The notes: a model not told the origin generated them from the sequence alone. A stretch of DNA of 64,000 nucleotides from CAZFPA01 sp964520975 (GCA_964520975.1 CAZFPA010000005.1:1-64000); one strand, 5' to 3'. Numbered from the stretch's first letter, positions 1 to 9,631 are shown. Numbers and translations: made by a program.

Positions 1-32
1 TTCTCTTCCCTTCACGCTCCCCGGACGTCCGC

Positions 33-602
33 TCATCCTAGTACAGCGTGCACGAGCGCACCCTGCAGGAGCAGATGCAGCTCGGGAGATGCGCCGCACA
101 GGTGGAGCAGCGCGCCGGCCGGCAGTTGAAGATGGATGCCGCCGGCCTCGATTTCGGCACCGCCCGCCGCAGCGTAAAAAAAGTGCTGCTCGTCAGCCGC
201 TGCCGGCAGGGTGAGCTTCACCCCGCGGCCCTGCCAGCCTTCCAGCGTCACAGTCTTCTCGGCAGTGCGGCGCAGCATCACATTGAAATCCCGGCATTTT
301 CCCCAGCTCAGCGTCCGGCTCTGTCCGCTGAAAGCATTTACCCGGAAGGGCTTCATGCACACGACCTCTCCGCCATCGTGCTGCAGCCGCAGTTCCCCGG
401 ACAGCAGCAGCAGCCAACGTTCATAGTCCGGCAGTGCCGTGAATACCGAATGGCTTGCCGCCACACCCGCCGTACTCAGGCGCAGCGTAAAATCCCGAGC
501 CGCATAGCTGCTGCCCGCCGGAGCGATATAAAGCTCCCGCGTCTGCCCGCCCGACCATTCACTTACCGGCTGTTCATCCGCCATTACAAATTCCCATTCC
601 AT
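33..602 (-). CDS. hutD: HutD/Ves family protein
   Basis: A 189-residue cupin-like protein of the HutD/Ves family, found in histidine-utilisation operons and thought to tune pathway flux rather than catalyse a step. The family pattern is visible: an N-terminal W-S-G-G-Q-T-R-E-L-Y-I-A-P segment, then an R-L-S strand, then F-T-A-L-P-D-Y-E-R-W-L-L-L-L-S-G. I chose the ATG at 602 because GAGGTGG lies 5-6 bases upstream. An in-frame GTG at 620 would add six residues but overlaps the end of the upstream ATPase gene and has no better ribosome site. It is the last gene of the permease-ATPase-hutD unit within the window, and the operon may continue left of base 1. Function in flux control is known only from relatives. 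Confidence 0.8.
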   Translation of the reverse strand: MEWEFVMADEQPVSEWSGGQTRELYIAPAGSSYAARDFTLRLSTAGVAASHSVFTALPDYERWLLLLSGELRLQHDGGEVVCMKPFRVNAFSGQSRTLSWGKCRDFNVMLRRTAEKTVTLEGWQGRGVKLTLPAAADEQHFFYAAAGGAEIEAGGIHLQLPAGALLHLCGASPELHLLLQGALVHAVLG

Positions 603-612
603 CGCCGCCACC

Positions 613-1416
<804 letters not shown>

Positions 1417-1430
1417 GATGGATTCCCCTC

Positions 1431-2324
1431 CTAATGTTCCGTATTCCAGGAAAACAGATACTGATGAACCAGCTTGAAGGCTATGTCGATGAACATGCCG
1501 ATGAGACCGATGGACAGGATGCCCACGAAGATCCGGGCGGTGTCCATCATGCGCTGGGACTGGATGATCATGTAGCCGATGCCGGAGGAGGCTCCCACCA
1601 GCTCCGCCACGATCACATAGGTCCAGGCCCAGCCCAGTACGATGCGCAGGGTATCAACGATATCCGGCAGCGCCTTGGGCAGGATGATTTTCCAGAGCAC
1701 CCCGGCCCGGGAAACGCCCAGGGTATAGGATACCTCCACCATGGAGGCCGGCGTATTGCGCACGTTGGTGGCAATCATAAGCACCAGCTGCGGCAGACTG
1801 CCCAGGATGATCACCGCGATTTTCTCCGGCTCATCGATGCCGATCCAGAGGATGAACAGCGGAATGAAGGCCGACGCCGGCAGGTAGCGCACGAAGGAAA
1901 AAAGATATTCCAGCACGCCGGAGCAGGGGGCGTAGGTACCGATGAGCAGCCCCAAGGGCACGGCAATAACCGCTGAAATCAGGAAGCCCGCCATGACCCG
2001 GAATACGGTCATGCCCACATCGGTGAGGAACTGGCCGCCCGCGATGAGTTCCACCCCCATCCGCAGGGTATCCGCGATGGAGGGCAGAAAAAATTTATCG
2101 ATATGGCCCCAGGTGGTAAACCCGATCCAGAGCAGGAATACCATCCCGAAGGACAGTGCCGCCAGGGCAGCCGTCCAGGCCGGCCGGATATGTCCCTGGG
2201 GCGTAAAGGCCTCCCGCAGCGAGGCCAGCTGCTTTTTCAGCCCGGTGGCCTCCTGCAGCAGCGGCTCCGGCAGGGTCTTGGGATACGCCACGGTGGAATC
2301 CATGGTCATTTTTCTTTCTAACAT
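1431..2324 (-). CDS. ABC transporter permease (SsuC/TauC type)
   Basis: A 297-residue inner-membrane permease of the BPD_transp_1 family, with about six hydrophobic segments. The EAA-type cytoplasmic loop lies around E-V-S-Y-T-L-G-V-S-R-A-G-V-L-W-K-I-I-L-P-K, before A-L-P-D-I. I chose the ATG giving MLERKMTMD because GGAGAG lies eight bases upstream; a GTG three codons earlier is less likely. A strong promoter (2431-2459) and a hairpin with a U-tract (2378-2412) lie between hutU and this gene, so the permease-ATPase-hutD segment can be expressed apart from hutIU. Its binding protein is encoded 3.6 kb upstream, on the far side of hutI and hutU, which is an unusual split for an importer. Confidence 0.9.
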   Translation of the reverse strand: MLERKMTMDSTVAYPKTLPEPLLQEATGLKKQLASLREAFTPQGHIRPAWTAALAALSFGMVFLLWIGFTTWGHIDKFFLPSIADTLRMGVELIAGGQFLTDVGMTVFRVMAGFLISAVIAVPLGLLIGTYAPCSGVLEYLFSFVRYLPASAFIPLFILWIGIDEPEKIAVIILGSLPQLVLMIATNVRNTPASMVEVSYTLGVSRAGVLWKIILPKALPDIVDTLRIVLGWAWTYVIVAELVGASSGIGYMIIQSQRMMDTARIFVGILSIGLIGMFIDIAFKLVHQYLFSWNTEH

Positions 2325-2377
2325 GATCAGCACTCTCCTTTACAGCAAATTCACAGCTTATGGTGCAGAGAATAAAA

Positions 2378-2412
2378 AATGACGCCTGGATACACATGTA
2401 CCAAGCGTCATT
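2378..2412 (-). terminator. Leader hairpin with U-tract (attenuator or hutU terminator)
   Basis: An eight-base perfect stem (AATGACGC with GCGTCATT) encloses a further TGG/CCA pairing and is followed on the minus strand by a run of T. It lies about 140 bases after the hutU stop and 54 bases before the permease start, just downstream of the promoter at 2431-2459. It could end the hutIU transcript, or act as an attenuator in the permease leader, or both. Confidence 0.7.
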
Positions 2413-2430
2413 GCTTCATTTCTTACCTTT

Positions 2431-2459
2431 AATATACACTGTCAGTTTACACGAGTCAA
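2431..2459 (-). promoter_or_regulatory. Sigma-70-type promoter of permease-ATPase-hutD
   Basis: On the minus strand TTGACT (2454-2459), a 17-base spacer and TATATT (2431-2436) form a near-consensus promoter. The predicted start lies just upstream of the 2378-2412 hairpin. Confidence 0.75.
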
Positions 2460-2552
2460 CGGTTACAGCTTGTTTTTCTTTGTTCTTTGTACAACATTAC
2501 AGCAATATCCCGTCCTGAAAAATCTTTGTTTCTTCTATTAATGTTTTTCCTC

Positions 2553-4568
2553 TCAGACTGTCGGATACATTTTATCCACCATGCCCCTGACCATCGCGTC
2601 ATCGGCCAGCGCCGGAATGGTGATATGGGCCTTGCCCGCATAGGCTTCGTTGAAGGCCTCCGCCGTCTCGATGGAGTGCTCGTTCCGCGCCCAGTTGCGG
2701 CGGGCAACACCGCTCATCACATCCCAGAGCAGGGCGCTCTTGATGATTTTATCCACCCGTTCACTGCCATCCAGCACCAGGCCGAAGCCGCCGTTGATGG
2801 ACTTGCCGATGCCCACGCCGCCGCCATTGTGCAGCGCGCAGAGGCTCATGCCCCGGGCCGCGTTTCCGGCATAGCACTGCACAGCCATGTCCGCCATCAC
2901 ATTGCTGCCATCCTTGATATTGGCCGTCTCCCGGAACGGCGAGTCCGTACCGCTCACATCGTGATGATCCCGGCCCATCATCACCGGGCCGATCCTGCCT
3001 TCCCGCACCAGTTCATTGAAGCGCAGCGCGATGCGGATGCGGCCCTGGGCATCCTGGTAAAGGATGCGGGCCTGGGTGCCCACCACCATCTGATGCTTTT
3101 CCGCGTCGCGAATCCAGTTATAATTATCCCGGTCCTGATAGCGGCGGTTCGGGTCGATGCACGACATAGCCGCCTTGTCCGTCTCGATGAGGTCCTCGTG
3201 ACGGCCGCTCAGGCATACCCAGCGGAAGGGTCCATAGCCGTAGTCAAAAAGCTGGGGCCCCATGATATCCTCCACGTAGGAAGGCAGCGTGAAACCATCC
3301 TTTTCATCGATGCCATTTTTGGAAAGCTCCTTCACCCCGGCGTCATAGACAGCCTTCAGGAAGGAATTCCCATAATCGAAGAAATAGGTTCCCTTGTCTA
3401 CGCAGGCTTTGATGAGCGCATACTGACGGCGCAGGCTCTTATTGACCAGGGAGATGAATTTCTCCCGGTCCCCGGCCAGCATGGCCGTGCGCTGGGCAAA
3501 GGTCAGGCCCTGCGGGCAGTAGCCCCCGTCGTAGACCGCATGGCAGGAGGTCTGATCGCTCATGAGGTCCACCTTGATATCATGGCGCACCACATATTCC
3601 AGCAGATCCACGATATTGCCGTGATAGGCGATGGAAATCGCCGTTTTGGCCGCCAGATGCTTTTGGGCGGAAGCAAAGACCTGCTCCAGGTCCTCATAGC
3701 TCTCCTTGACCCAGCCCTGCTCCAGGCGGGTCTTGATGCGGGAGGCATCCACCTCCGCGATGATGCCCACCGCGCTGGCAATCTCTGCCGCCTTGGGCTG
3801 TGCACCGCTCATGCCGCCCAGGCCCGAGCTCACGAACAGATGGCCCGCCAGGTCGCCGTCGTTGGGAATGCCCAGATGCATCCGGCCTGCGTTCAGCAGG
3901 GTATTATAGGTTCCATGCACGATGCCCTGGGGCCCGATGTACATCCAGCCGCCGGCGGTCATCTGGCCGTAGTTGGCCACACCCATTTCCTCCGCAATCT
4001 CCCAGTCCTTCTGGTTGTCGAACATGCCCACCATGAGGCCGTTGGTAAGGATGACCCGGGGAGCCTCCGGCTTCGAAGGGAAAAGCCCCAGCGGATGGCC
4101 GGATTCCAATACCAGCGTCTGCTCGTTGGTCATCACCTCCAGGTATTTCTTGATGAGCCGGTACTGCAGCCAGTCATGGCAGACACTGCCCGTCTCTCCA
4201 TAGGTCACCAGCTCGTAGGGATAGAGCCCCACCTCGAAATCCAGGTTGTTCTCGATCATGACCTGGAAGGCCTTGCCCTCCAGGCAGTTCCCCTTGTATT
4301 CATCGATGGGCTTTCCGTAGATGCGGCCTGCCGGGCGCCAGCGATAGGCGTAGATGCGGCCGTAGGTCAGCAGTTCCTGCAAAAATTCCGGTGCCGCCTT
4401 CTCATGCAGCTCCTTGGGCAGATAGCGCAGCGCATTCTTCAATGCCACTGCGGTCTGGGCCTTGGTCAGGTGGAAGCCCCGGCTGGGTGCCCGGCGGATG
4501 CCCGGCACGAATTCCGGCATTTCGGGAAAAACATTATCCAGCTTGCTATCAATGATTGCTTTTGTCAT
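2553..4568 (-). CDS. hutU: Urocanate hydratase (long form)
   Basis: Converts urocanate to 4-imidazolone-5-propionate using tightly bound NAD+, the second step of histidine breakdown. The 671-residue length matches the long urocanase type (the vertebrate enzyme is about 676 residues) rather than the roughly 555-residue classical bacterial form. Visible motifs are the dinucleotide-site segment GLGGMSGAQPKA near residue 260, YCPQGLTFAQR near 350, GRDHHDVSGTDSP near 530 and HNGGGVG near 580. The start at 4568 has AAAGGGG seven bases upstream; a start nine codons earlier lacks this spacing. hutI precedes it by 28 bases, so the two are very probably cotranscribed. Confidence 0.97.
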   Translation of the reverse strand: MTKAIIDSKLDNVFPEMPEFVPGIRRAPSRGFHLTKAQTAVALKNALRYLPKELHEKAAPEFLQELLTYGRIYAYRWRPAGRIYGKPIDEYKGNCLEGKAFQVMIENNLDFEVGLYPYELVTYGETGSVCHDWLQYRLIKKYLEVMTNEQTLVLESGHPLGLFPSKPEAPRVILTNGLMVGMFDNQKDWEIAEEMGVANYGQMTAGGWMYIGPQGIVHGTYNTLLNAGRMHLGIPNDGDLAGHLFVSSGLGGMSGAQPKAAEIASAVGIIAEVDASRIKTRLEQGWVKESYEDLEQVFASAQKHLAAKTAISIAYHGNIVDLLEYVVRHDIKVDLMSDQTSCHAVYDGGYCPQGLTFAQRTAMLAGDREKFISLVNKSLRRQYALIKACVDKGTYFFDYGNSFLKAVYDAGVKELSKNGIDEKDGFTLPSYVEDIMGPQLFDYGYGPFRWVCLSGRHEDLIETDKAAMSCIDPNRRYQDRDNYNWIRDAEKHQMVVGTQARILYQDAQGRIRIALRFNELVREGRIGPVMMGRDHHDVSGTDSPFRETANIKDGSNVMADMAVQCYAGNAARGMSLCALHNGGGVGIGKSINGGFGLVLDGSERVDKIIKSALLWDVMSGVARRNWARNEHSIETAEAFNEAYAGKAHITIPALADDAMVRGMVDKMYPTV

Positions 4569-4596
4569 GGTAAAACCCCTTTCATCTATAAGCATA

Positions 4597-5835
4597 TTAA
4601 AAAATCAGCTGTCCGCGCTGAATCACATGCTCTACCTGATTGATCCCCGTATTGTAGACCAGGCTGCGGTAATCGCCGGTCTTCAGCAGCAGCAGATCTG
4701 CCTGCTTGCCCGGTTCCAGACTGCCCAGGTGATCAGCCTCCCCCAATGCCGCAGCGGCATTCAATGTCAATGCCGTAACCGCTTCCTCTATTGTCATCTC
4801 CATGCCGATGACCGCCAGCGCCAGGATCAGTGGTATGGAATAGGTATAGCAGCTGCCCGGATTATAGTCACTGGCCAGGGCTACCGCACAGCCGGCAGCC
4901 AGCATCCGCCTGGCGGGAGCAAAGGGCTTGCGCATGCAGAAGGCGGTGGCCGGCAGCAGCACGGCCACCGTGTCAGAGGCCGCAAGTACATCGATGTCCG
5001 TATCGGAAACAGCCAGCAGATGATCGGCGCTCACTGCTCCCAGCCGGGCCGCCAGTCCCGCACCGCCGGTAGAATCAATCTCATCCGCATGCAGCTTGAG
5101 TTTGAGTCCCCGCCGGGCCGCGGCCCTGAGCAGCCGCTCTGCCTGCGCCGGTGTGAATACCCCCGTCTCACAGAACACATCGCAAAAATCAGCCAGCTTC
5201 TCCGCTGCCACCAGAGGCAGCACCTCTGCTGCCAGGAAGTCCACGTATTCATCCGGTCGGCCCGCATATTCCGGCGGCAGTGCATGAGCCCCTAAAAACG
5301 TGGTCTTCAGCGTCACTGGCAGTTCCCTCCCCAGACGCCGCAGTACCCGGAGCTGCCGAAGCTCCGTATCGCGATCCAGGCCATAACCGCTTTTTCCTTC
5401 TGCCGTTGTGACCCCCAGCCGCTGCATGGCCTGCAGCACAGCTTTTCCCTGGGCATACAGTGCAGCTTCGCTGCTCTGCCGGGTGGCCTGCATCGTGCTG
5501 CAGATTCCGCCGCCCCGGGCCAGCAACTCCAGATAAGGAACTCCCTCCAGCCGGTCAATGAACTCCTCTGCCCGACTGCCGCCAAACAGCAGATGGGTAT
5601 GCGGATCCACAAAACCAGGCAATACACAGCAGCCTGCGGCATCCAGCACTTCCGCCGCCTGCGGTGCCTGGGCCCGCACCGTAGATTCCGGGCCCACCGC
5701 GCTGATCCGGCCATCCTCTATATAGACCGCCGCCTGCGGATAACGGCACAGCTTCTTCATAGCCGCACCATGCAAAGCGCCATGCCCCAGCGGTGTGATC
5801 AGTTCTCCAATATTTTTTATCAGCATATTTTTCAT
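4597..5835 (-). CDS. hutI: Imidazolonepropionase
   Basis: Opens the ring of 4-imidazolone-5-propionate to give N-formimino-L-glutamate, the third histidine step. This is a 412-residue amidohydrolase with metal ligand motif DPHTHLLFGG near residue 75, KSGYGLD near 155, LGAHALPPEY near 185, HADEID near 250 and SDYNPGSC near 325. Two ATGs (5841 and 5835) are close together. The second has GGGGAG nine bases upstream, a better spacing, so I place the start there. It is downstream of the NMT1-type binding protein gene and directly upstream of hutU. Confidence 0.96.
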   Translation of the reverse strand: MKNMLIKNIGELITPLGHGALHGAAMKKLCRYPQAAVYIEDGRISAVGPESTVRAQAPQAAEVLDAAGCCVLPGFVDPHTHLLFGGSRAEEFIDRLEGVPYLELLARGGGICSTMQATRQSSEAALYAQGKAVLQAMQRLGVTTAEGKSGYGLDRDTELRQLRVLRRLGRELPVTLKTTFLGAHALPPEYAGRPDEYVDFLAAEVLPLVAAEKLADFCDVFCETGVFTPAQAERLLRAAARRGLKLKLHADEIDSTGGAGLAARLGAVSADHLLAVSDTDIDVLAASDTVAVLLPATAFCMRKPFAPARRMLAAGCAVALASDYNPGSCYTYSIPLILALAVIGMEMTIEEAVTALTLNAAAALGEADHLGSLEPGKQADLLLLKTGDYRSLVYNTGINQVEHVIQRGQLIF

Positions 5836-5862
5836 AAACATCCGCTCCCCATACCCCCAAAG

Positions 5863-5901
5863 GCCGGCATCTGGCGGAAGCTTTCTCCCCCAAGTGCCGG
5901 C
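5863..5901 (-). repeat. Intergenic inverted repeat between binding-protein gene and hutI
   Basis: GCCGGCA (5863-5869) and TGCCGGC (5895-5901) form a seven-base stem around a 25-base loop in the 87-base gap between the binding-protein gene and hutI. No U-tract follows, so a transcript-processing or stability element is more likely than a terminator. Confidence 0.45.
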
Positions 5902-5922
5902 TGACGGGAAAATTTCAGGTTC

Positions 5923-6948
5923 TCACTTTCTCGTAAGGAAGGAACCATCGATGATGCTGGCCGCGTCCACAGCCTTATCGATAAGCCCTACGCTCACCCA
6001 GAGATCTGAAGCGGTCTTCACGATTTTGTAGAAGTCCCCCGGATTGTCCTTGGTACCGAAATAGGTCTTGTTGCCGGCCTCGTCATAAAAGGTCACATCC
6101 CCCAGTTCCTTCTTGAGGTTCTCCGGCTTCTCCCCGAGGCGCTTGGCCATGATCGCGATGGCTTCATCCGGGTTGCTCTTCAGGAAATCCAGTGCGTCAT
6201 ACCAGCCGTCGATGATGGCCTGCACAGCTTCCGGATGGTCCTTGATGAAATCCTTGCGCATGGCGAAGGTATCCACGATGACGCCAGGGCTGGCCTTGCT
6301 GTCCAGCATGGTGTAGCCGAAATCCGTGGCCGAAGCCTTGGAGAGCCAGGGCTGCCAGGTGATGGCCGCGTCCACCTTGCCGGCTACGAAGGCCGCCCCC
6401 GCATCGCCGGCGGACATGGACTGCACATCAAAATCCTTGATGGTCATGCCCTTTTCCTTCAGCAGGTACTGGAACCAGAAGAAATCCGCCCCGCCGGTGG
6501 TATCCAGGGCCACCTTTTTGCCCTTCAGGTCTTCGATGCTCTTGAAGTCCTTTTTCGCGATGATGCCATCGCCGCCGGAAGAAGTATCCAGCGCCAGCAC
6601 CTGGGCGATATCGATGCCCGCCGCGGCGTTCACCACATGGGTGTCAGCGGTGGTGGATACGCCCTGGATGCGGCCGGCGGCCAGCGCGCTCTTGCTGTCG
6701 GCCTTGGATTCGATGGACTGGATCTTCACATCAGCGCCATGCTTTTTGAAGAAGCCCTTTTCCTCCGCGATATAGAGGGGTGCAAAGCCGATCCAGGAGG
6801 ACTGGCCGATGAGCACCTCCTGGGCCGGCTTGTCGCTGCCGGAGGATGAGGAGGCGGCCTCCTTGGCCGGAGCACCGCAGCCGGCCACTGCCATAGTCAG
6901 GCTGGCGGCCAGGGTAAGGGATATCATTTTCTGCCAAAGCTTTTTCAT
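5923..6948 (-). CDS. NMT1/SsuA-like substrate-binding lipoprotein
   Basis: A 341-residue periplasmic or surface binding protein of the NMT1/THI5/SsuA class. A lipoprotein signal ends in AVAGC near residue 26, followed by a Ser/Ala-rich linker and I-G-Q-S-S-W-I-G-F-A-P-L-Y-I-A, typical of this class. The ATG at 6948 has AAGGAG nine bases upstream; an in-frame TTG at 6957 is rejected. It is the likely partner of the permease and ATPase at 613-2324 although hutI and hutU lie between. The substrate is unknown. Location between the 2-hydroxyacid dehydrogenase and hutI suggests an imidazole- or hydantoin-type acid. Confidence 0.88.
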   Translation of the reverse strand: MKKLWQKMISLTLAASLTMAVAGCGAPAKEAASSSSGSDKPAQEVLIGQSSWIGFAPLYIAEEKGFFKKHGADVKIQSIESKADSKSALAAGRIQGVSTTADTHVVNAAAGIDIAQVLALDTSSGGDGIIAKKDFKSIEDLKGKKVALDTTGGADFFWFQYLLKEKGMTIKDFDVQSMSAGDAGAAFVAGKVDAAITWQPWLSKASATDFGYTMLDSKASPGVIVDTFAMRKDFIKDHPEAVQAIIDGWYDALDFLKSNPDEAIAIMAKRLGEKPENLKKELGDVTFYDEAGNKTYFGTKDNPGDFYKIVKTASDLWVSVGLIDKAVDAASIIDGSFLTRK

Positions 6949-7036
6949 AGGGAACAACTCCTTCTCTCTTCATAATAAAAAACAAAGCAGCCCAAGAGAA
7001 CCTATCCTCTGAGCGTCTTTGCCCGGTACTGCTTAT

Positions 7037-8005
7037 TCAATTCACCAGATCCGCGGGAACCCCGCCCCGCAGCATGGTCAGCGCGTTTTTCACCGTGCGC
7101 TGCTTCAGATCTTTGTAGGACTCCGCTGAAATATAGGAAACATGCGGCGTCACCAGGATATTCTCCGTATGCAGCACCACCTCCCGCCCGGTGGGCGGCT
7201 CCTGGCTGATCACATCCAGTACGGCACCAGCCAGCCGTTTCTGCCGCACCGCCATAATGAGCTCCGCTTCCCGCAGCACCCGGCCCCGGGAAGTGTTGAT
7301 GAGCACCGCGGTAGGTTTCATGATGGAGAATTCTTCCTCCCCCAGGAAGCCCTCCGTGGTCTCATCGTATTTGATGTGGACGCTCACGAAATCAGCTTCC
7401 GACAGGCCCTCTGCCAGACTCACCTTTTTGATGCCCCGCACGGCCATGCGCTCCGCCCCCACAAAGGGATCGTAGCCCAGCACCCGCAGGCCCAGCTTTT
7501 CCGCCCGTTCCCCCACATAGAGGCCGATGCGGCCGCAGCCGGCAATGAGCAGGGTCTGCGCGGACAGCCGATGGACGGGCCGGTTCACCGCCTGGGCTCC
7601 CCAGCGGCCGGCGGCCAGGTCAGCTCCATAGCCGTCCAGCCCCTTGCTGCTGCGCAGGATAGCCGCCAGCACATAATCGGCGATATCCTCCACACAGTAA
7701 CCGCTCACGTTGGTCACGGAAATTCCCTTCTGGCGCGCCGCCGCTATATCCACCCGGTCATAACCGCCGCCGTAGACCGCAATTCCCTTGCAGCATTCCA
7801 GCTTTTCGATGGTCGCCGCCGGCAGCGGCACGTAGATCTGCGCCAGTATGATATCGGCCCGGCAGCCAAAGGCCTTCAGGTCCGCTTCATAGTCATAGGT
7901 GGAATGGCGTATCCGGGCATCCGGCAGTTCCCGGGCCAGCAGCTCTTCCTCCACCTGGTAATCCGGCCATTCCTCATCAATGATCCAGACCAGTTCTCCA
8001 GCCAT
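7037..8005 (-). CDS. D-isomer-specific 2-hydroxyacid dehydrogenase
   Basis: A 322-residue NAD(P)-dependent dehydrogenase that interconverts a 2-oxo acid and a D-2-hydroxy acid. The Rossmann motif GCGRIG is near residue 155. The catalytic Arg is in NTSRGRVL near 235, Glu in DVISQEPP near 265 and His in VTPHVSY near 285. The start has GGGGGAG seven to eight bases upstream and lies four bases from the stop of the aconitase-X small subunit, so translation is probably coupled. Substrate is unknown. Placement with an aconitase-X dehydratase inside a hut cluster raises the possibility of an imidazole-lactate or related hydroxy acid, which is inference only. Confidence 0.9.
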   Translation of the reverse strand: MAGELVWIIDEEWPDYQVEEELLARELPDARIRHSTYDYEADLKAFGCRADIILAQIYVPLPAATIEKLECCKGIAVYGGGYDRVDIAAARQKGISVTNVSGYCVEDIADYVLAAILRSSKGLDGYGADLAAGRWGAQAVNRPVHRLSAQTLLIAGCGRIGLYVGERAEKLGLRVLGYDPFVGAERMAVRGIKKVSLAEGLSEADFVSVHIKYDETTEGFLGEEEFSIMKPTAVLINTSRGRVLREAELIMAVRQKRLAGAVLDVISQEPPTGREVVLHTENILVTPHVSYISAESYKDLKQRTVKNALTMLRGGVPADLVN

Positions 8006-8009
8006 AATA

Positions 8010-8417
8010 TCACTCCCCCAGCAGGGTCAGGCTGCCTTGCTCCGCATCCAGCTCAGCCAGCATCCCGTCCTGCGCTTCTTTGTAAAATTCCGGTGCCATA
8101 CGGTTCACCATGGGTGCCTCAAAAATAATGGCACTGGCCGCCAGGGTGGTATCCGCGTCCTGCACCACCATGCCCGCGGGCCCCATGCCCGTAAGCTGCA
8201 GCTGATACATACCGTCGGCCTGCACCACGGAGCTGGCCTTCCCATAGGGAAATACCAGAATTTTTCCGGTGATGGACCGGCCGTACAGGCAGTGTTCCTT
8301 TTCAATGACCACGCCAGTCTTCGGATCGATGAGGTAAAAGCAGACCGCATCCCTGGAAAACAGCAGCTCTCCCTTCACCAGGCCTCCGGCAATCTTGTGA
8401 CAGGAATATTTCCGCAT
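8010..8417 (-). CDS. Aconitase X small (swivel) subunit
   Basis: A 135-residue protein matching the swivelling domain of aconitase X, here a separate subunit as in the two-subunit AcnX types. Family features are the S-C-H-K-I-A-G-G-L-V-K-G-E start, S-I-T-G-K-I-L-V-F-P-Y-G-K-A-S-S-V near residues 48-64, and E-A-P-M-V-N-R-M. AGGGGGTG precedes the ATG, which lies one base after the large-subunit stop. Characterised AcnX enzymes are cis-3-hydroxyproline dehydratases and archaeal mevalonate-5-phosphate dehydratase. No proline or mevalonate gene lies nearby, so the substrate here is open. Confidence 0.85.
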   Translation of the reverse strand: MRKYSCHKIAGGLVKGELLFSRDAVCFYLIDPKTGVVIEKEHCLYGRSITGKILVFPYGKASSVVQADGMYQLQLTGMGPAGMVVQDADTTLAASAIIFEAPMVNRMAPEFYKEAQDGMLAELDAEQGSLTLLGE

Positions 8418-8418
8418 T

Positions 8419-9618
8419 TCAATACACCCCCTTCAGGGCCGCTTCCACGCTTTTCTCCAGCGGCGCTATGACGAACTGCATCTGCCGCCGCTTGGTGTAA
8501 TAGGCGCATTTCGGCGAATCGGTAATGCCTTTTTTCCCGTAGAGGAATTTCCAGCAGGGCTGATCCATGCAGGTATCCTCCACAAGGGTGCCGCCCGCGG
8601 CCCGGATCGTGTCCAGATACCCCATCTTGGCCGCCAGGCTCCGGGTCAGGGAGGATGTCATGATGAAAAGCGGCACCGCCAGCCGGCGTCCCTTGACCAT
8701 CTCCGCTATGACCGCCACCTGATCGATGGTGAAATGAGGACAGCCGTAGAGGGCGAAATCAATTTTCCCGCCGGGGGCAGACAGCTCGTTGCGCATGGCC
8801 TCCAGCTCCGGCCGGGTGATGGTGACCTCCTTTTCCGGCTGCCGGCCCTGGAAGGCATCCTGCCGGGTCTTTGCCTCCGGCGTAAAGCCCACGATATGGT
8901 AGAGCGCCACATTGCCGCCGGTATTCAGCTGGGCCCCCAGGTTCATCAGGGATTCCTTGGTGGGCTTTTCCAGCCCTTCGAATACCGGTACCGCAAAGCC
9001 TGTCTTGCGGGGGGTGAGATAGCCCAGCAGCTGGTAATCAAAATCATCCAGCGGCCCGGCTTCCACATGGACCAGCACCTGCCCGGCCCGGTTCTCGTCC
9101 AGCAGGAAGCCGTACCAGGGGGTGACCCCCGTCACCGCGGAGCACAGGGCGCTCTGGGCCGATTCCCGGTTGGAGCGGGCTCCGTAGACGGAGTTCACAA
9201 AAGGAGTGGCACTGGATTCGGAAAAGGACAGGATCTCCCCGAAATAGGGAACGTTGCGTTCCAGATAGGGAGTGCAGTCATAGGTCATGATGGCCCCCAG
9301 GGCATTGTAGGCCGCATGGGTACGCTTCACCACCGCCTCGTCCTTCGGCTCCAAAGTGGTGATTTCCTTGAACTGCTGCCAGTTAAAGCTGGGATTCACC
9401 GTGGGCCGTACCCGGCATTTTGCGCCGCCGGCGGCCAGCTTTTCCGCGAACCAGAGATCTGCCTCCTGGTTGCTCAGGGCCACATGGGTACGGGAGACCG
9501 GCACCATATAAGGAGCATCGTAGGCCTCGCCAATGGCCGCCAGTATCTTCATGGCCAGCTGGGTACCGGCACCATAGGTGCCAGCCAGCATGGCCTTTTC
9601 TTCTTCCTTTAATTTCAT
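8419..9618 (-). CDS. Aconitase X catalytic (large) subunit
   Basis: A 399-residue AcnX catalytic domain protein (formerly DUF521), a Fe-S dehydratase/hydratase superfamily member. Recognisable segments are M-L-A-G-T-Y-G-A-G near residue 10, V-S-R-T-H-V-A-L-S near 40, N-S-V-Y-G-A-R-S-N-R-E near 140 and C-P-H-F-T near 280. Cysteines in the D-T-C-M-D-Q-P-C-W region near 355 are candidate cluster ligands. The ATG at 9618 has GAGGAGGTG six bases upstream; longer reading frames have no ribosome site. It sits 13 bases after the HutF-like gene and is coupled to the small subunit. AcnX genes are not a standard part of hut operons, so the reaction may be a new side route. Confidence 0.87.
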   Translation of the reverse strand: MKLKEEEKAMLAGTYGAGTQLAMKILAAIGEAYDAPYMVPVSRTHVALSNQEADLWFAEKLAAGGAKCRVRPTVNPSFNWQQFKEITTLEPKDEAVVKRTHAAYNALGAIMTYDCTPYLERNVPYFGEILSFSESSATPFVNSVYGARSNRESAQSALCSAVTGVTPWYGFLLDENRAGQVLVHVEAGPLDDFDYQLLGYLTPRKTGFAVPVFEGLEKPTKESLMNLGAQLNTGGNVALYHIVGFTPEAKTRQDAFQGRQPEKEVTITRPELEAMRNELSAPGGKIDFALYGCPHFTIDQVAVIAEMVKGRRLAVPLFIMTSSLTRSLAAKMGYLDTIRAAGGTLVEDTCMDQPCWKFLYGKKGITDSPKCAYYTKRRQMQFVIAPLEKSVEAALKGVY

Positions 9619-9631
9619 CGGTAGCACCTCC

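Noticed and set aside
2378..2459. A T-box or known riboswitch before the permease gene
   Set aside because: No T-box consensus or conserved riboswitch core is visible. Only a simple hairpin with U-tract is supported.
2487..4643. A 718-codon plus-strand frame opposite hutU
   Set aside because: Antisense shadow of a GC-rich gene. It has no ribosome site or recognisable motif, and hutU on the other strand is certain.
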